From Cladorrhinum sp. PSN259 (taxonomy: Eukaryota > Ascomycota > Sordariomycetes > Sordariales > Podosporaceae), in the NCBI GenBank assembly GCA_033725935.1, contig MU867118.1:124001-188000 (forward strand): 64,000 bases of DNA, read 5' to 3'. The translations under genes and the position numbers were made by a program. The notes beneath the pieces were generated by a model. The model saw only the letters and a program-made list of their open reading frames with translations, had not been told where the DNA came from and did no database searches. Shown piece by piece: positions 20,951 to 31,597 of this stretch; positions within the stretch are counted from its first letter, which is position 1, and each line of letters opens with the position of its first letter.

Positions 20951-23839
20951 CTACTGCGGCCTGTTGGCAGCCTTGGCCTGCGAAAGTAAGTGGGTTAGTA
21001 AAGTGACATGCAGAACGCAAGACTAAAAAAACCAAAAAAAAAAAAAAAAAAACATGTAACATACCTTCATCTGCTCAATACGGGCCTTCAACTGGCTCGT
21101 TACCTCAGCAGCACGCTTCCAGCTCTCCATACCTGATGAGGGCCCACCTGCACTTGTTGGCGTATCACCAAGTCTGCTGCTTCCTGTGCCGGCACGATTG
21201 CTGGCGCGACTATCCGATCTGCTTGCCGCCCTATCTGTATAGGCTGAGTAACCACCGAGGCCACCAGCTCTATCTGAGCTCTGAGTTTCCCTATCATCCG
21301 CGGGCGCCTCCCGTCTAAAGCCTCGTGCAGGACTGCCTCGTCCACTGCTAGCTGCGCTGCTGGCATACCGCACATCGGAGCCAATCTTATTGCGCGGGTG
21401 GGGCATGCTATCACCGTTCTCTTTCTCCTCGCTAAGAGTGCTTGCAAAGCTCATACGATTCCTATTCGCACTTGGTGGCAAGGCAGAATCACGGTAGATA
21501 CCGGCATCGTCGTGAGTTGGGCTGAGAGTCCGGAAGCCAAGATTTGGAGAGCTTGGGCTGGTAACCTCGTTCTGGAGAGCCTCAATAGTGGCCTCAGCTT
21601 TCCTCAGGCCACGAGTCACCCGTTCAAGCTCGCGCCGCAAACGCTCATTGGTCTGTTCGGCAGCCTCGGCATCACTCCTGGCTCTGACAAGCTGGGTCTC
21701 CTTGGCTTTGATCGAAAGGACGTCCCTGGTATGATCTTCGATCAACTGTGCGTTCTGGTTCTTGAGTTCCTGAATTTCTGACGCGAGTTTGGACCGATCG
21801 TGTCGCGCATCGTCGAGTTGCTTCAACAACCGCTCGTTCACCATACGAAGCTCCTCAAGCTCTGCGCGGTCCATGTGACTGAAACCGGATGGGGGAGTTG
21901 GGGATGGCGGTGCGGCAGGCATCGCCGGTGCGGAAGGTTTGGCCAGTGAACGGCCGGCAAGACCACCACGGCCGAGACCAACACGAGGAGCAGGCTTTGG
22001 AGGAGGTGAAGCTGGTGGCTCCTCTTCGAATTCAGGGCTTGGTTCACGAGGTGTCGCCGCAGGACGCCTAGGTGAAGCAGCGCCAGGAGGAGCAAGAGCT
22101 CGCTTCTGCGGTGCCTTGAGACCACCCGGCTTTGCCATACCAAGCTTGGGGCGAGCAGCAGGCTGTGGCGCGAGAGGTGGTGAGGGCTCGGGAGGTGGTG
22201 CAGCAGCTGCAGGGGGAGCAGCCTTCTTGAGACCGGCGGGAGGACCCTTCTTGCCGAGAGGCTTCTTGGCACCCGGGGGTGGCGCGCGAGCAGCGGGTGC
22301 TGGCGGCGGCTTTGGCTTTTCCTTGGCCTTGACCTCAGCCGTCTCGAAGAACTCGTTCACCTTGGTCTTTCTGATGTCGTCCAATCCCTCGAGATGGGGC
22401 TTCATTGCTCTCTCGCCAATAATCTTCATCACAGTACCCAGAATTTCAGCACCCCCAGATCGAAGAACCTCACTTCCTTCGGACAGAAGCTTCTTGGCCG
22501 AGTCAACAATGGTCTGGATCTCCTGTTTGCTAGGCACGTCTCTTGTTGTTCGTAGACACTTGACCAGGAATTTCATGGTTCCTTCCTTGATCTGCGGGTT
22601 CTTGTGCACGAGGTATGTGGTAATGTCCTCGAGGCACTCGGTGAGATTGGTCGTCAGGAACACGGCATCCAAGGCGGCGCCCAAGGCATCGGCAACCGTT
22701 TGCTTCTTTTCCTTCAATCTCTCCATAATTGGCTGCATCACCGTCGAACGGTGCTTTGAATAGCCCTTCCGCAGACCATTGGCGAGCAGCTCGATGCATT
22801 GAGCTGCCTGCGTGACAACTGCAATGTTGGCATCCTTCATGCACTTGGCCAAACTGCGGTTGATCTCGTTGAAGTCTCCGTCCTTGATCCTTGGTACATT
22901 TACAATGGCGTAGAGCGCTTCCAATGCTTCTTTTCTGTCCTTCCACTTGGACGAGCCAAGGTTGTCGTAAAAGTCCTTGGGCACTTTGCTGAGAACATCT
23001 TGTGGCTCAGCCAAATCGAAGGCATCAATCTCGGCTGGCTCCTCCTCTTCGTCTCCCTCCTCGGCATATTCGTCCCCAGCACCAGCAGCTGGAGCACGTT
23101 CCTTAGCTGCTTGCTGTGACCTCAGAAGTCGCTCCTGCTTGGCAGGGCCTTCCGCCTTGATCTTTTCAAACTGTGCCTCCAGATCGGTTTGCTGTGTTGG
23201 CTTGAGGTCGCCCCAAAACATTGGCTTCATCGCTTCGCGCAGCCACCGATAGAACTCTACAGCTAAGTTGGTGGCCTCTGCTCGCACATTCTTATCGGCA
23301 TGCCCGAAAACTTTGGGGAGAATCTTGAGAACGGGTTTCGGATCTACCGTCTTGCAGCCGTAGTTGTGGTAGATTTGCGTTAACGCGTTTAGTGCCGCTG
23401 CAACGACCTTGGGTTGCTTGTTAGACAGAATAGGCAATATCTCCTCAACAACCGGCGCTGCAACGTCCAACTCGATAAAAAGAAGCAGAGCCTCTATAGA
23501 TGATGTCTTGGTTGCTGCTCTCGTCGAGGAAAGACCCTTTTCGCAAATTGGGGTAATCGCATGCTGTCGTGCTCGTACGGCTCCCTCGCGACCGCCATTC
23601 TTTAGGAATGCGCAGAGGGCAGCAAGACCATCCTGTTGCGCAGCCACATTCGAATCCGCCGCTGCGGTTTTCCATAAGCTTGAGTCCTGAACGAAGGGGC
23701 GGAAAGCTGGATCATATTCGTCGGGCGTCTTTTCGAACTGCTGAGTGGCCTCTTCGTATGCCCCCTTTCGTACTTTCCAATTCTTGTGTACCCAGCGATC
23801 GGTGAGTGGAAGAGAGCTAAAGTCCTCCTCGTCCGCCAT
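20951..23839 (-). CDS. STU2: XMAP215/Dis1-family microtubule polymerase (Stu2/Alp14-like)
   Basis: Exons 23839-21065 and 20977-20951 (87-bp intron, GTATGT donor, TACTAAC-like branch, CGCAG acceptor) give 933 residues. It binds free tubulin and adds it to microtubule plus ends; fungal members act at spindle poles, kinetochores and cytoplasmic microtubules. TOG1 spans about 8-235 (LPLTDRWVHKNWKVRKGAYE), TOG2 about 282-505 (LGSSKWKDRKEAL), followed by a Pro/Ala/Lys-rich basic linker (505-650) for lattice binding, a coiled coil (657-760) for dimerisation, a Ser/Arg-rich stretch, and a conserved terminal helix (904-925). The last exon is only nine codons. The start at MADEEDFSSLPL fits fungal relatives. 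An in-frame ATG at 24064 would add 75 residues including a Gln run. It is divergent from LIS1. Confidence 0.93.
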
Positions 23840-25597
23840 TTTGGGTTGCTGCTGTTGCTGCTGCTGCTCGTCGGGAGGTGTATAAACAGGATCTAACGCA
23901 AAGAGAATTGGGTCTGGCGAATCCGAGGGGGATCTCTGGTCGCCTGGTTGGGTGGAGGTGTTGGAGGGCTTTTTTGAATGGCGCTTCTTTCGCTTCGTTA
24001 GACCTATAGTTGAAGTGCGCCTGATTAGCTTCTGTAGCCAACGCAGCTTCCAGCGGCCCTTCATCTTGGGCAAAGGAATGCGCAACTCGGAGTTGTTGTT
24101 GCTGCTGCATAGCTTGTCGTCGCCGTCGTGACGAGACTCGGGGGTGCAGAGAAAAGGAGAACCTACGAGCCGGTGACGCACCAAAGGCTGCGAATTTCTT
24201 TTTCGGTGTTTGTCGATTTGGAGGTTGCAGATGCAGCGCCTGATTGGTCTTGGTCTAATCTGGCGCCGAGTGTTCCTTCTGCGACAGTTTCGAATTTGGG
24301 GCGGCGTGATGGGTTGTTGAGCAATTATCGCTGCGGCGACCGGTGGTTTTGTTGATGTTATTCTTTCCGCCCAGGAATTCTCCCGCAAAGCACTGCAAGT
24401 CTGCTTTTGGCAGCGTGGAAAGCGTGTCTGGGGGGTCGTGGCCCCGGCCCCTGGTCAATCAATCTCTTGGCATATGGCGGGACAGGAGTCAACAGCAAAT
24501 GACAGTGGACTGATTGTCCTGTTCCTGGACTGCTCAGGTGCTCTAACCTTACTATAGTAAGGTTACAGGCACTTGTACTAGGTCAAATCCACCTTGAAAA
24601 ATTGGACAGAATTTAGCTAAAATTTTAGTTTGTTCCTTCTGTGCTCCCGGTGCGGTATTTGTGATGGTGTGCATTCATATGCAACTATCTGCTGTACACT
24701 AGAAAAAAGAAGCAAAAAAGTGCAACTGCGGGGAGAATGGACCCTTTTTTTTCAGGTTACCCAACGCGATTTGACCAAATGTTGACATGGGCCATTTTTG
24801 GTTTGGTCCGTGCTTCCCATTGCTGGAGAAACCCAACTCACCCAACCACCACACAGTAGCACATGTGATGTCACTGCATTTTTGGCCCTTTTCGGCTGCC
24901 AGTGGCCGACAGCTCTGAGTCTGACAGCTGCCGCGGATGCCGGCAGCGCAGCTTCAGGAAGGGTGTTCTCTAGCAATTCAATTTGTTGGAGTTAGGTTCG
25001 AGTTTCAAAAGTTGAGGTGGTCTTTTTTTTCCTCTTTGACCCGCTATCAGAAATCCAAAATATTATCATGACCCAACAAATGACGACCATTTCCTTTAAA
25101 TCGCCCACAACTCCCCTTCCCGCAAGCCACAAGCACCTTATTGCTACAAGCTTGTTTTGAGTGGAGAGTCTCTGTCCCCGACAACCCCAGACCACGGCGT
25201 CGGCAGTTCCCAGCGATACAAAGATCCACTTTTTGCGACCCCTCCAACGCGTGGATCTCTGGCGGTTGAGACACGTCGAAACCTTCACGCACCGAAGACT
25301 GTGATTCTGCTTCTCTCCACCATCAAAGAAGCAGCGTCGACTTGGGACCCTGCCCTGCAATCCACCTGCTGCCGTCATGCAAATCTCCAGTTTTCGATAG
25401 GAACCACCACCGAGTCTTGGAACCAACGCAAGATATCAGCCAGGGAAGGCGAAGCGAATAGCGGCGTTCCGTGACCGCCCATTGGATCCCGACACCAACC
25501 ACCCCGCGATTCACCCCCGTCTCCGCAAACACACACGCCATCGCCAGAACGGCTCGGCCCGAGGGCTCCTGAGTTGCCCCTTTGTGTGGCCTCCACT
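23840..25597. promoter_or_regulatory. Shared divergent promoter region of STU2-like and LIS1
   Basis: A 1.76-kb region between the start codons of two microtubule-regulator genes transcribed away from each other. It includes both 5' leaders, a CAG/CTG run near 23849-23867 coding for Gln if the upstream STU2 start is used, and a perfect 22-bp palindrome at 24544-24565. No separate gene is supported. Confidence 0.5.
24544..24565. promoter_or_regulatory. Perfect 22-bp palindrome
   Basis: The half-site taaccttacta is followed directly by its exact reverse complement. It lies inside the STU2-LIS1 divergent spacer. It could be a dimeric transcription-factor site, or chance; no known factor is assigned. 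Confidence 0.5.
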
Positions 25598-27122
25598 ATG
25601 GCCCAGATACTGACGTCTCGTCAGGCCGAGGAGCTGTAGGTACCTTGCTACTTGCAGCATCCACCCACACAATTGGGTTGGGCTTGAATGGGGAACTGAC
25701 CACGCGTCCACAGGCACCGAGCACTGATTGCCTACTTGACCGCCAACAATCTGTCAAGTACCGCAGCCGCTCTGCGCGCAGAGCTGAATCTCGGGGAGGA
25801 TGCTTTCGACGCCACGACGGCAAAGAAGTATGAGGGGCTGCTAGAAAAGAAATGGACCAGCGTGGTGCGGTTACAAAAAAAGGTTTGCCGTCATCAGCAC
25901 TCCCTTCCAGCACCCATTCATTTCTAACACCGATCAGATTATGGACCTCGAGTCCCGAAATACTGCTTTACAATCAGAGCTCGACAACACCACCCCAACA
26001 TCCCGACAAAACAAAGATCCAGTCTCGTGGCTACCAAAGTCTCCAGCACGACACACGTTACAATCCCACCGAAATCCAATTACATGCGTCGCTTTCCATC
26101 CAGTCTTCTCTGCGTTGGCCTCTGGGTCTGAAGATCAAACGATCAAAATCTGGGATTGGGAGCTTGGGGAGTTGGAACGGACGATCAAGGGCCACACAAA
26201 GCCTGTTTTAGATGTCGACTTTGGAGGTCCGCGCGGAAACACACTTTTGGCATCCTGCAGCTCGGATCTGACCATCAAGCTGTGGGATCCCTCAGATGAC
26301 TACAAAAACATCAGAACGCTTCCTGGCCACGATCACAGCGTCAGCGCCATCCGATTTATTCCCTCAGGGGTTGCCGGTGGAGCGGGCAGCCTTTTGGTCA
26401 GCGCCAGTCGCGACAAGACGTTGAGAATTTGGGATGTTAGCACTGGTTATTGTGTCAAGACGCTACGAGGCCATGCCGAGTGGGTACGAGACGTGTGCCC
26501 TTCGATCGACGGCCGATTTATTTTATCAACAAGCGACGATTATACCGGCCGACTCTGGGACATTTCAGTACCGAATCCTGAACCAAAAACGACTCTTATC
26601 GGCCACGAACATGTGGTGCTGTGCTGCGCCATTGCACCTGCAGCAGCTTATCCACATCTCGCCACTATGGCTGGGACGAAGAAACCACCAGCGACCAGCG
26701 CGATCGAGTTTATGGCGACAGGATCAAGGGACAAGACTATAAGACTTTGGGATGCTCGAGGAACATGCATAAAGATATTAGTGGGACACGACAACTGGGT
26801 GCGGGGCTTAGTTTTCCACCCCGGCGGGAAATATTTACTTTCAGTTGCAGACGATTATACTTTGCGGTGCTGGGATCTCACACAAGAGGGGAGATGCGTC
26901 AAGACAATTGGAGATGCACACGGCCACTTTGTGCAATGCATTCGATGGGCGCCATCAATCATCAAGGGTGTGCCTGGGGTTAACGGCGCCGATGGAGCAA
27001 ACGGAAATGCCAACGGGACACCAAGAAAGGCAGCTGGGGCTGCTCCTGGCGGAGAAGCGCAAATACGTTGTGTTATTGCAACAGGAAGTGTTGACTTGAA
27101 TGTTAGGATTTTTGCCAACTGA
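25598..27122 (+). CDS. LIS1: LIS1/Pac1 nuclear migration protein (dynein regulator)
   Basis: Three exons, 25598-25635, 25714-25882 and 25938-27122 (introns of 78 and 55 bp, donors GTAGGT and GTTTGC, acceptors CACAG and ATCAG), give 463 residues, the usual fungal length. Lis1/NudF/Pac1 binds the dynein motor domain and, with NudE/NudC and dynactin, drives nuclear positioning and vesicle transport in hyphae. The LisH dimerisation motif is at about 8-40 (LIAYLTANNLSSTAAALR), followed by a coiled coil (55-90) and a seven- or eight-bladed WD40 propeller from about 110 to the end; repeats such as 'IKIWDWE', 'IKLWDPS' and 'IRLWDARG' are clear. A Gly/Asn/Ala-rich insertion lies in the last blades. 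The first exon is only 38 nt, and both phases agree with the conserved sequence. Confidence 0.95.
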
Positions 27123-28556
27123 GCAAAAGCAAGAATTGGGGAGGTAAAGGCGCCTTCCTGCAAAAGATGAAGTACAAAAAAGATGCCAAAATGGGCCAAC
27201 ACAAGATATCTGTCGAAACAACGTCACAACAGACCCCGCCACGGCGCCAAGTACTTTCGCTTCCGGGGCGAAGACTAGTAACATGGCGCTGAAACCAAGG
27301 TGGACAGGTGATGAAGGCTCAGAAATTTACAAGTTGTCTCTTTTAATCAAGTAAGATCTTGGTGGGCCAGGAGCCGACGAGGAAAAAAAGCTGGTTGTCC
27401 CGAGTAAAGAAATTATCAGTACTTTTCTGGTTTGGGACGAGGGGAACAACCAAGCGATTGATGACCTGACAATGAAGAAAGAAGAAAGAAGATCTTGTAA
27501 GGGCCAACAGATGCGACAGAGTTAGATAGATACCCCAAAGTTAAATGATTTATGACTTGTCTTTTCTATTTACTGCCCCTTTTGGAGTTGTGGGTTTTCT
27601 TACCTGGCAACCGATGCAGATATCCCTGAACGCTAGCGGGCTGGGATGGAATGGGATGGTTCTTGTCACTATAACCCCACAAGCTGGTACCCTTCCCCGC
27701 TCTTTCAACATCAAACAAGGGTGTGTTGCTCATGGGCTGGAAGTATCCGCCAAGGGCGTACAGACTGCTAGGGAGTTATGCAGATGGAGGGGGATAATTA
27801 TGGTGTCTGGGGGTGAACAGGGGAAGCGACAAGATTGTGGGAATAGGATTTCTTCGGCAAGAAGTTGAAAGAACAGACTTGTGGAGATGGAGAGGGAGGC
27901 ACAAGCTCTGATCTCATCATAAATACAAGGTGAGTTTCTCTTACCTGGGGTTGGGTTAGAGCTGCCTGGACCACCTTGGAGTGGAAGGAGAGTGTTTACT
28001 GGGGTCTGTTGATTGGCGAAGGCGACGGAAGGGAAAATGGAGAGACTTGCCCGACTGCCAGGTCCTATGAAGTGTCAATTGCGATGAATAGGCTCAGTAT
28101 CTGGAGACTCAAGAGGGGTTGAGTTGCCGGTTTCTGAGGCCGTTGCTCTATCACAGACAAATACAAGAAACACTTTTTCAGAGCTCATCCGGATCCCCGC
28201 ATCTCCAAATCTCCAAATGTCACCTTCGGAGTATGTCCCTAGCATGGATGATAATAGGTTGTCAAAGTGTTTAATTTAGCCACGATTCTCCCTCGGCCAC
28301 ATCTTGCAGTTATATCTCCCGCGGGTCACTGCCTGTTGCAGCCAAGGACATGTGCTTCTTGGGACAGTTATAAATCTCCAACTTGGGGTTAATAACCCCA
28401 ATCAAGGATATACCGATCGTGCTGGACACGGCTTTGGACCACGGCATGTCCGACCTCACTTGCATTGAAGACACATAAAGGTAGGACGAATGAACCTTGT
28501 TTAGACTGATGTATGCTCGCCAGCCAGATCATCCAATCTGACCAGGAACCGCAATC
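27123..28556. other. 1.4-kb spacer
   Basis: This is the 3' flank of LIS1 and the upstream region of the feruloyl esterase gene. GT/AG-flanked stretches (for example near 27930) could be introns of an untranslated RNA, but nothing supports a coding gene. Confidence 0.45.
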
Positions 28557-29429
28557 ATGGCGTCCTCCTTCTTCTCAATCTTGCTCGTCTCCTTCCTCTC
28601 CTCCGTCGCCTTTTCTCTCAAACTCTCCCCGGGATGCGGCAACTCCCCAAAACTCGTCACAGCCTCAAGCACCACAACCCCCCTCCGCATAACATCAAAC
28701 AGCAAGAACCGTGAATTCTTTGTCCGCCTTCCTCCCAACTATGACTCCTCCCACCCCTACCGCCTCATTTTGACTCTGCACGCCCTGGGCGGGCAAGCCT
28801 CCCAAGTAGTAGCCGGCACGGGCGGATACGTCCCTTACTATGGCTTACCCCCGCTGGCAAACGACACGACAAATGCCATCTTTGTCGTCCCCAACGGCCT
28901 CAACAACGGCTGGGGAAACCAAAACGGCGAGGACGTGGCATTCATCCGGCAGGTAATCTCAACCGTCGAATCGGACCTCTGCGTCGACCAGGACCTCCGC
29001 TTCAGCACGGGATTCAGCTACGGCGCCGCCATGTCCTACTCCCTCGCCTGCTCGCTCGGGAATGAAATCCGCGCGGTAGCTGCTTTATCCGGTAACCCAC
29101 AGATCAGCGGTTGCGCAGCCGGTTCTGAGCCGGTGGCTTACTACGGCCAGCACGGGACGCAGGATCAAGTTCTGCCTATTGCCGGCGGGAGACAGATGAG
29201 AGACAGGTTTCTGAAGAACAACGGGTGTGCTGCGGGGACTCAGGAGGCTTCGGAACCGGCGAAGGGAAGTAATACGAGGGCCAAGACCGTTTATACGGGT
29301 TGCCAGGAGGATAAGCCCGTCTGGTTTGTTACTTTTGATGGACCGCATACGCCTACGCCCAAGGAGGCGGGTTCGGCGGAGACGTGGGTGCCTGCGGAGA
29401 CTTGGGAGTTTTTTAAGCAGTTCAAGTAG
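28557..29429 (+). CDS. faeD: Secreted feruloyl esterase (type D, CE1-like)
   Basis: A 290-residue, intronless secreted esterase. Residues 1-20 form a signal peptide (MASSFFSILLVSFLSSVAFS). The alpha/beta-hydrolase core shows 'LPPNYDSSHPYRLI', the nucleophile elbow G-F-S-Y-G with Ser154, likely acid Asp203 (GTQDQV) and His264 (DGPHTPTP). Conserved Cys pairs fit disulphides of extracellular enzymes. The family releases ferulic and related acids ester-linked to arabinoxylan and pectin, helping xylanases degrade plant cell walls. There is no cellulose-binding module, as in the single-domain FaeD type of Neurospora. The gene converges on an unknown secreted-protein gene 178 bp away. Regulation by plant polysaccharide is likely from family knowledge only. 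Confidence 0.9.
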   Translation: MASSFFSILLVSFLSSVAFSLKLSPGCGNSPKLVTASSTTTPLRITSNSKNREFFVRLPPNYDSSHPYRLILTLHALGGQASQVVAGTGGYVPYYGLPPLANDTTNAIFVVPNGLNNGWGNQNGEDVAFIRQVISTVESDLCVDQDLRFSTGFSYGAAMSYSLACSLGNEIRAVAALSGNPQISGCAAGSEPVAYYGQHGTQDQVLPIAGGRQMRDRFLKNNGCAAGTQEASEPAKGSNTRAKTVYTGCQEDKPVWFVTFDGPHTPTPKEAGSAETWVPAETWEFFKQFK

Positions 29430-29607
29430 TGTAGAGAATACCGGGTGGAATGAGAGCAATGAAAAAAGGGGGATTTGGTGTAGTAAATGAATATACAAAG
29501 TAAGCAATAACTAAAGGACATCATCTCATCCAGAACAGAACCTCGCGTCGAATACCTCGCCATTAAGTTCTCGGCAACCGTTGTAACCCTCCCCCGATCA
29601 CACACTA

Positions 29608-30297
29608 CTAGACAGATTCCCTCCCAACAGGAACCCAGAGCCACAGAACCTGCAAATGCCCCGGAGTGATCCCCGGCTGCTCCCCGCCCCAGTAGTACTG
29701 CCAAACAGGCTGAACCGTCTCGTTCTCGGTCGGCGCCCTCGGAATGTCGTAGTAGCAGTTGATATTCCCGTTGCAAACAAACGGATATCTGAATCCATTC
29801 TGTGTTTTTTGACCCATCAAATATTAGCAATCAACCTCTTTTCAACCCATATTTTTGATGATGAACCTTGTAGTGTAACTCACAACAGTATAATAAAACT
29901 CCTCAACGCCGTCCCAGTTTCCATTTCCATCTCCATCTCCGCCCTTTCCAAACCTCCCGCAGCTCCAAGCGTGCGTGTTCGTTCCGTACCAACTGTCTTT
30001 GTTGCTCGGCATGTTCGCGTTCCTAAACGAGCAGTCCCCGCGGGGAGAAGAGAGCGTGTGGGGGGACACGTCCTTTCTCGTAAAAACCGCGCAGTCTTTT
30101 TGAGTCAGGAGGCCCTGTTCGTTCAGGCAGCCGATGCGGTCTTGTTCGGGGGAGGCGTCGAAGAAGGAGTCACTCTTGAGGATGTGAATCTGTCCCCTGC
30201 CGGTAAAGTCTTTTGTTACTTCGTGCGGCGTGCTTTCAGCTGCCACCGACACGAAAGGGGTGATGAGCCCGAAAAGAATGGGGGTTAGGGGGTGCAT
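29608..30297 (-). CDS. Secreted protein of unknown function
   Basis: Two exons, 30297-29884 and 29799-29608, joined over an 84-bp intron (GTGAGT donor, TTGCTAAT branch, ACACAG acceptor, phase 0), give 201 residues. Residues 1-20 form a signal peptide ending near VSVAAES. The mature protein has several cysteines (RIGCLNEQ, KDCAVF, GDCSFR, AWSCGRF, FVCNGNINCYYD), suggesting disulphides. It also has a short Gly/Asp run (GKGGDGDGNGNWDG) and a Trp/Tyr-rich C-terminal part (VWQYYWGGEQPG). I do not recognise the family. It could be a small extracellular enzyme or effector-like protein. The intron is well supported by the phase and the continuity of the Tyr-rich region. It is convergent with the feruloyl esterase gene. 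Confidence 0.75.
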
Positions 30298-31597
30298 TTT
30301 TTTATAGTTTGTTTTGTTTTGTTCTGTTTGTCTTGTTTGTTCGTTGGCGGGTATGAAAAAAGGGGGGCCGGGATATGTGCAACTGAAGATTCTTATAATC
30401 GATTGTGATGACTGAAGAAGAAATGTAGAGGGTAATGATAGCTGGTATTTAAACTAAAGCAAGGGCTTACGAAAAAGTCCGCGTAAGTATTTTTCAGTCA
30501 GGACCTTTTTGAAGTCATCGCCGACCGAAACTGACAGACCAGCCAAAACCCCGGTGGTCAGTGGTGACATGGGACCATCAAAAGGAATTCAAGGGATCCC
30601 AACTCAGGTAGGTACCAAGAATCAAATAAGGTTGGTTTTAACCCACTTCCCCGAGCTCCATCTGTTATATTAAATGTCAAAAAACTAGCGCCCGTCACGG
30701 TCTGAAAGTGTCTGAGGGTCACGGTCACACTCCTGAAATCCTGGACTTCTCCAACTCATAGTCCTTGTCCATATTACGGCCTGCCTATAAAGTGTACATA
30801 GGTAGTTGACTAATGCATTACGAAAAGGCTGTCGGGTCAAACAGCGTCACACTCTACCCCAGAGTTAGAGTCACATCTACCGGGGGGTAGTTGGGCAGCT
30901 GGGCAGTTGTGCAAGCAGGGAGGTCCTTCAACCACATACTGCACCCCAGTCCGGGTGAAATCAACGGTTGAATTGCATTGCATATCCTTCCACTTCAAAA
31001 CATTTAAATTAACTACCCTCCATTTCTGTTCTTTGCTTTCTCGCTACCCGATCAATGGGCGGGCGGGGTAAGTCCTCGAACATTGTAAATACCGGATGGC
31101 ACTGGGTCCTGCGGTGGCAGTTGCCCAGTGGGCATTGTGCCCAGAAAGAGACAAGCTTTGGAATGCCTGCATTTGCGTCCATTATGCTCGGGAGATCACT
31201 CTTGTTTGGGATGGTAACTTGTTGAACCTTGTCAACCGGCATTTGATTGAACCAAGGTTTATAGATTGAACTTGCATTTGTCATGTCTTATGAATGCGAC
31301 CAGATGACGACTGCTTGCCAGTGGTACCTACGACCATGTGGCTTGACTGTTCCTGAGATCCAAACATCGGCACCTGCTTGATCAAGCATTGTTTTGTCCG
31401 AAAGAACTCCGGTTGCTGTTTATTATCTGATCTATCAAACTGATCATAGGGGCTAATGTTTTGAACGTAATTACGTATACAATTTTCCACTACCAAAACA
31501 CTACTAGAATTACCATTGATATGAAAAAAAAAAAAAAAACGACGAAACCCAATTTCCGTTACCAACTCATCCCACATCAATCTCGTACCTCATCCGT
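30298..31597. other. 1.3-kb spacer
   Basis: Promoter of the secreted-protein gene and 3' flank of the disordered-protein gene. A 91-codon ORF with ATG at 31284 (minus, to 31009) is present but shows no family feature, so it is not called. A run of A (31525-31539) and AT-rich stretches fit a 3' flank. Confidence 0.45.

Noticed and set aside
21939..22763. 274-codon plus-strand Gly/Ala-rich ORF
   Set aside because: Antisense to the Pro/Ala/Lys-rich linker of the Stu2-type gene; composition explains the open frame.
27545..27868. 107-codon ORF downstream of LIS1
   Set aside because: No features; surrounded by non-coding sequence.
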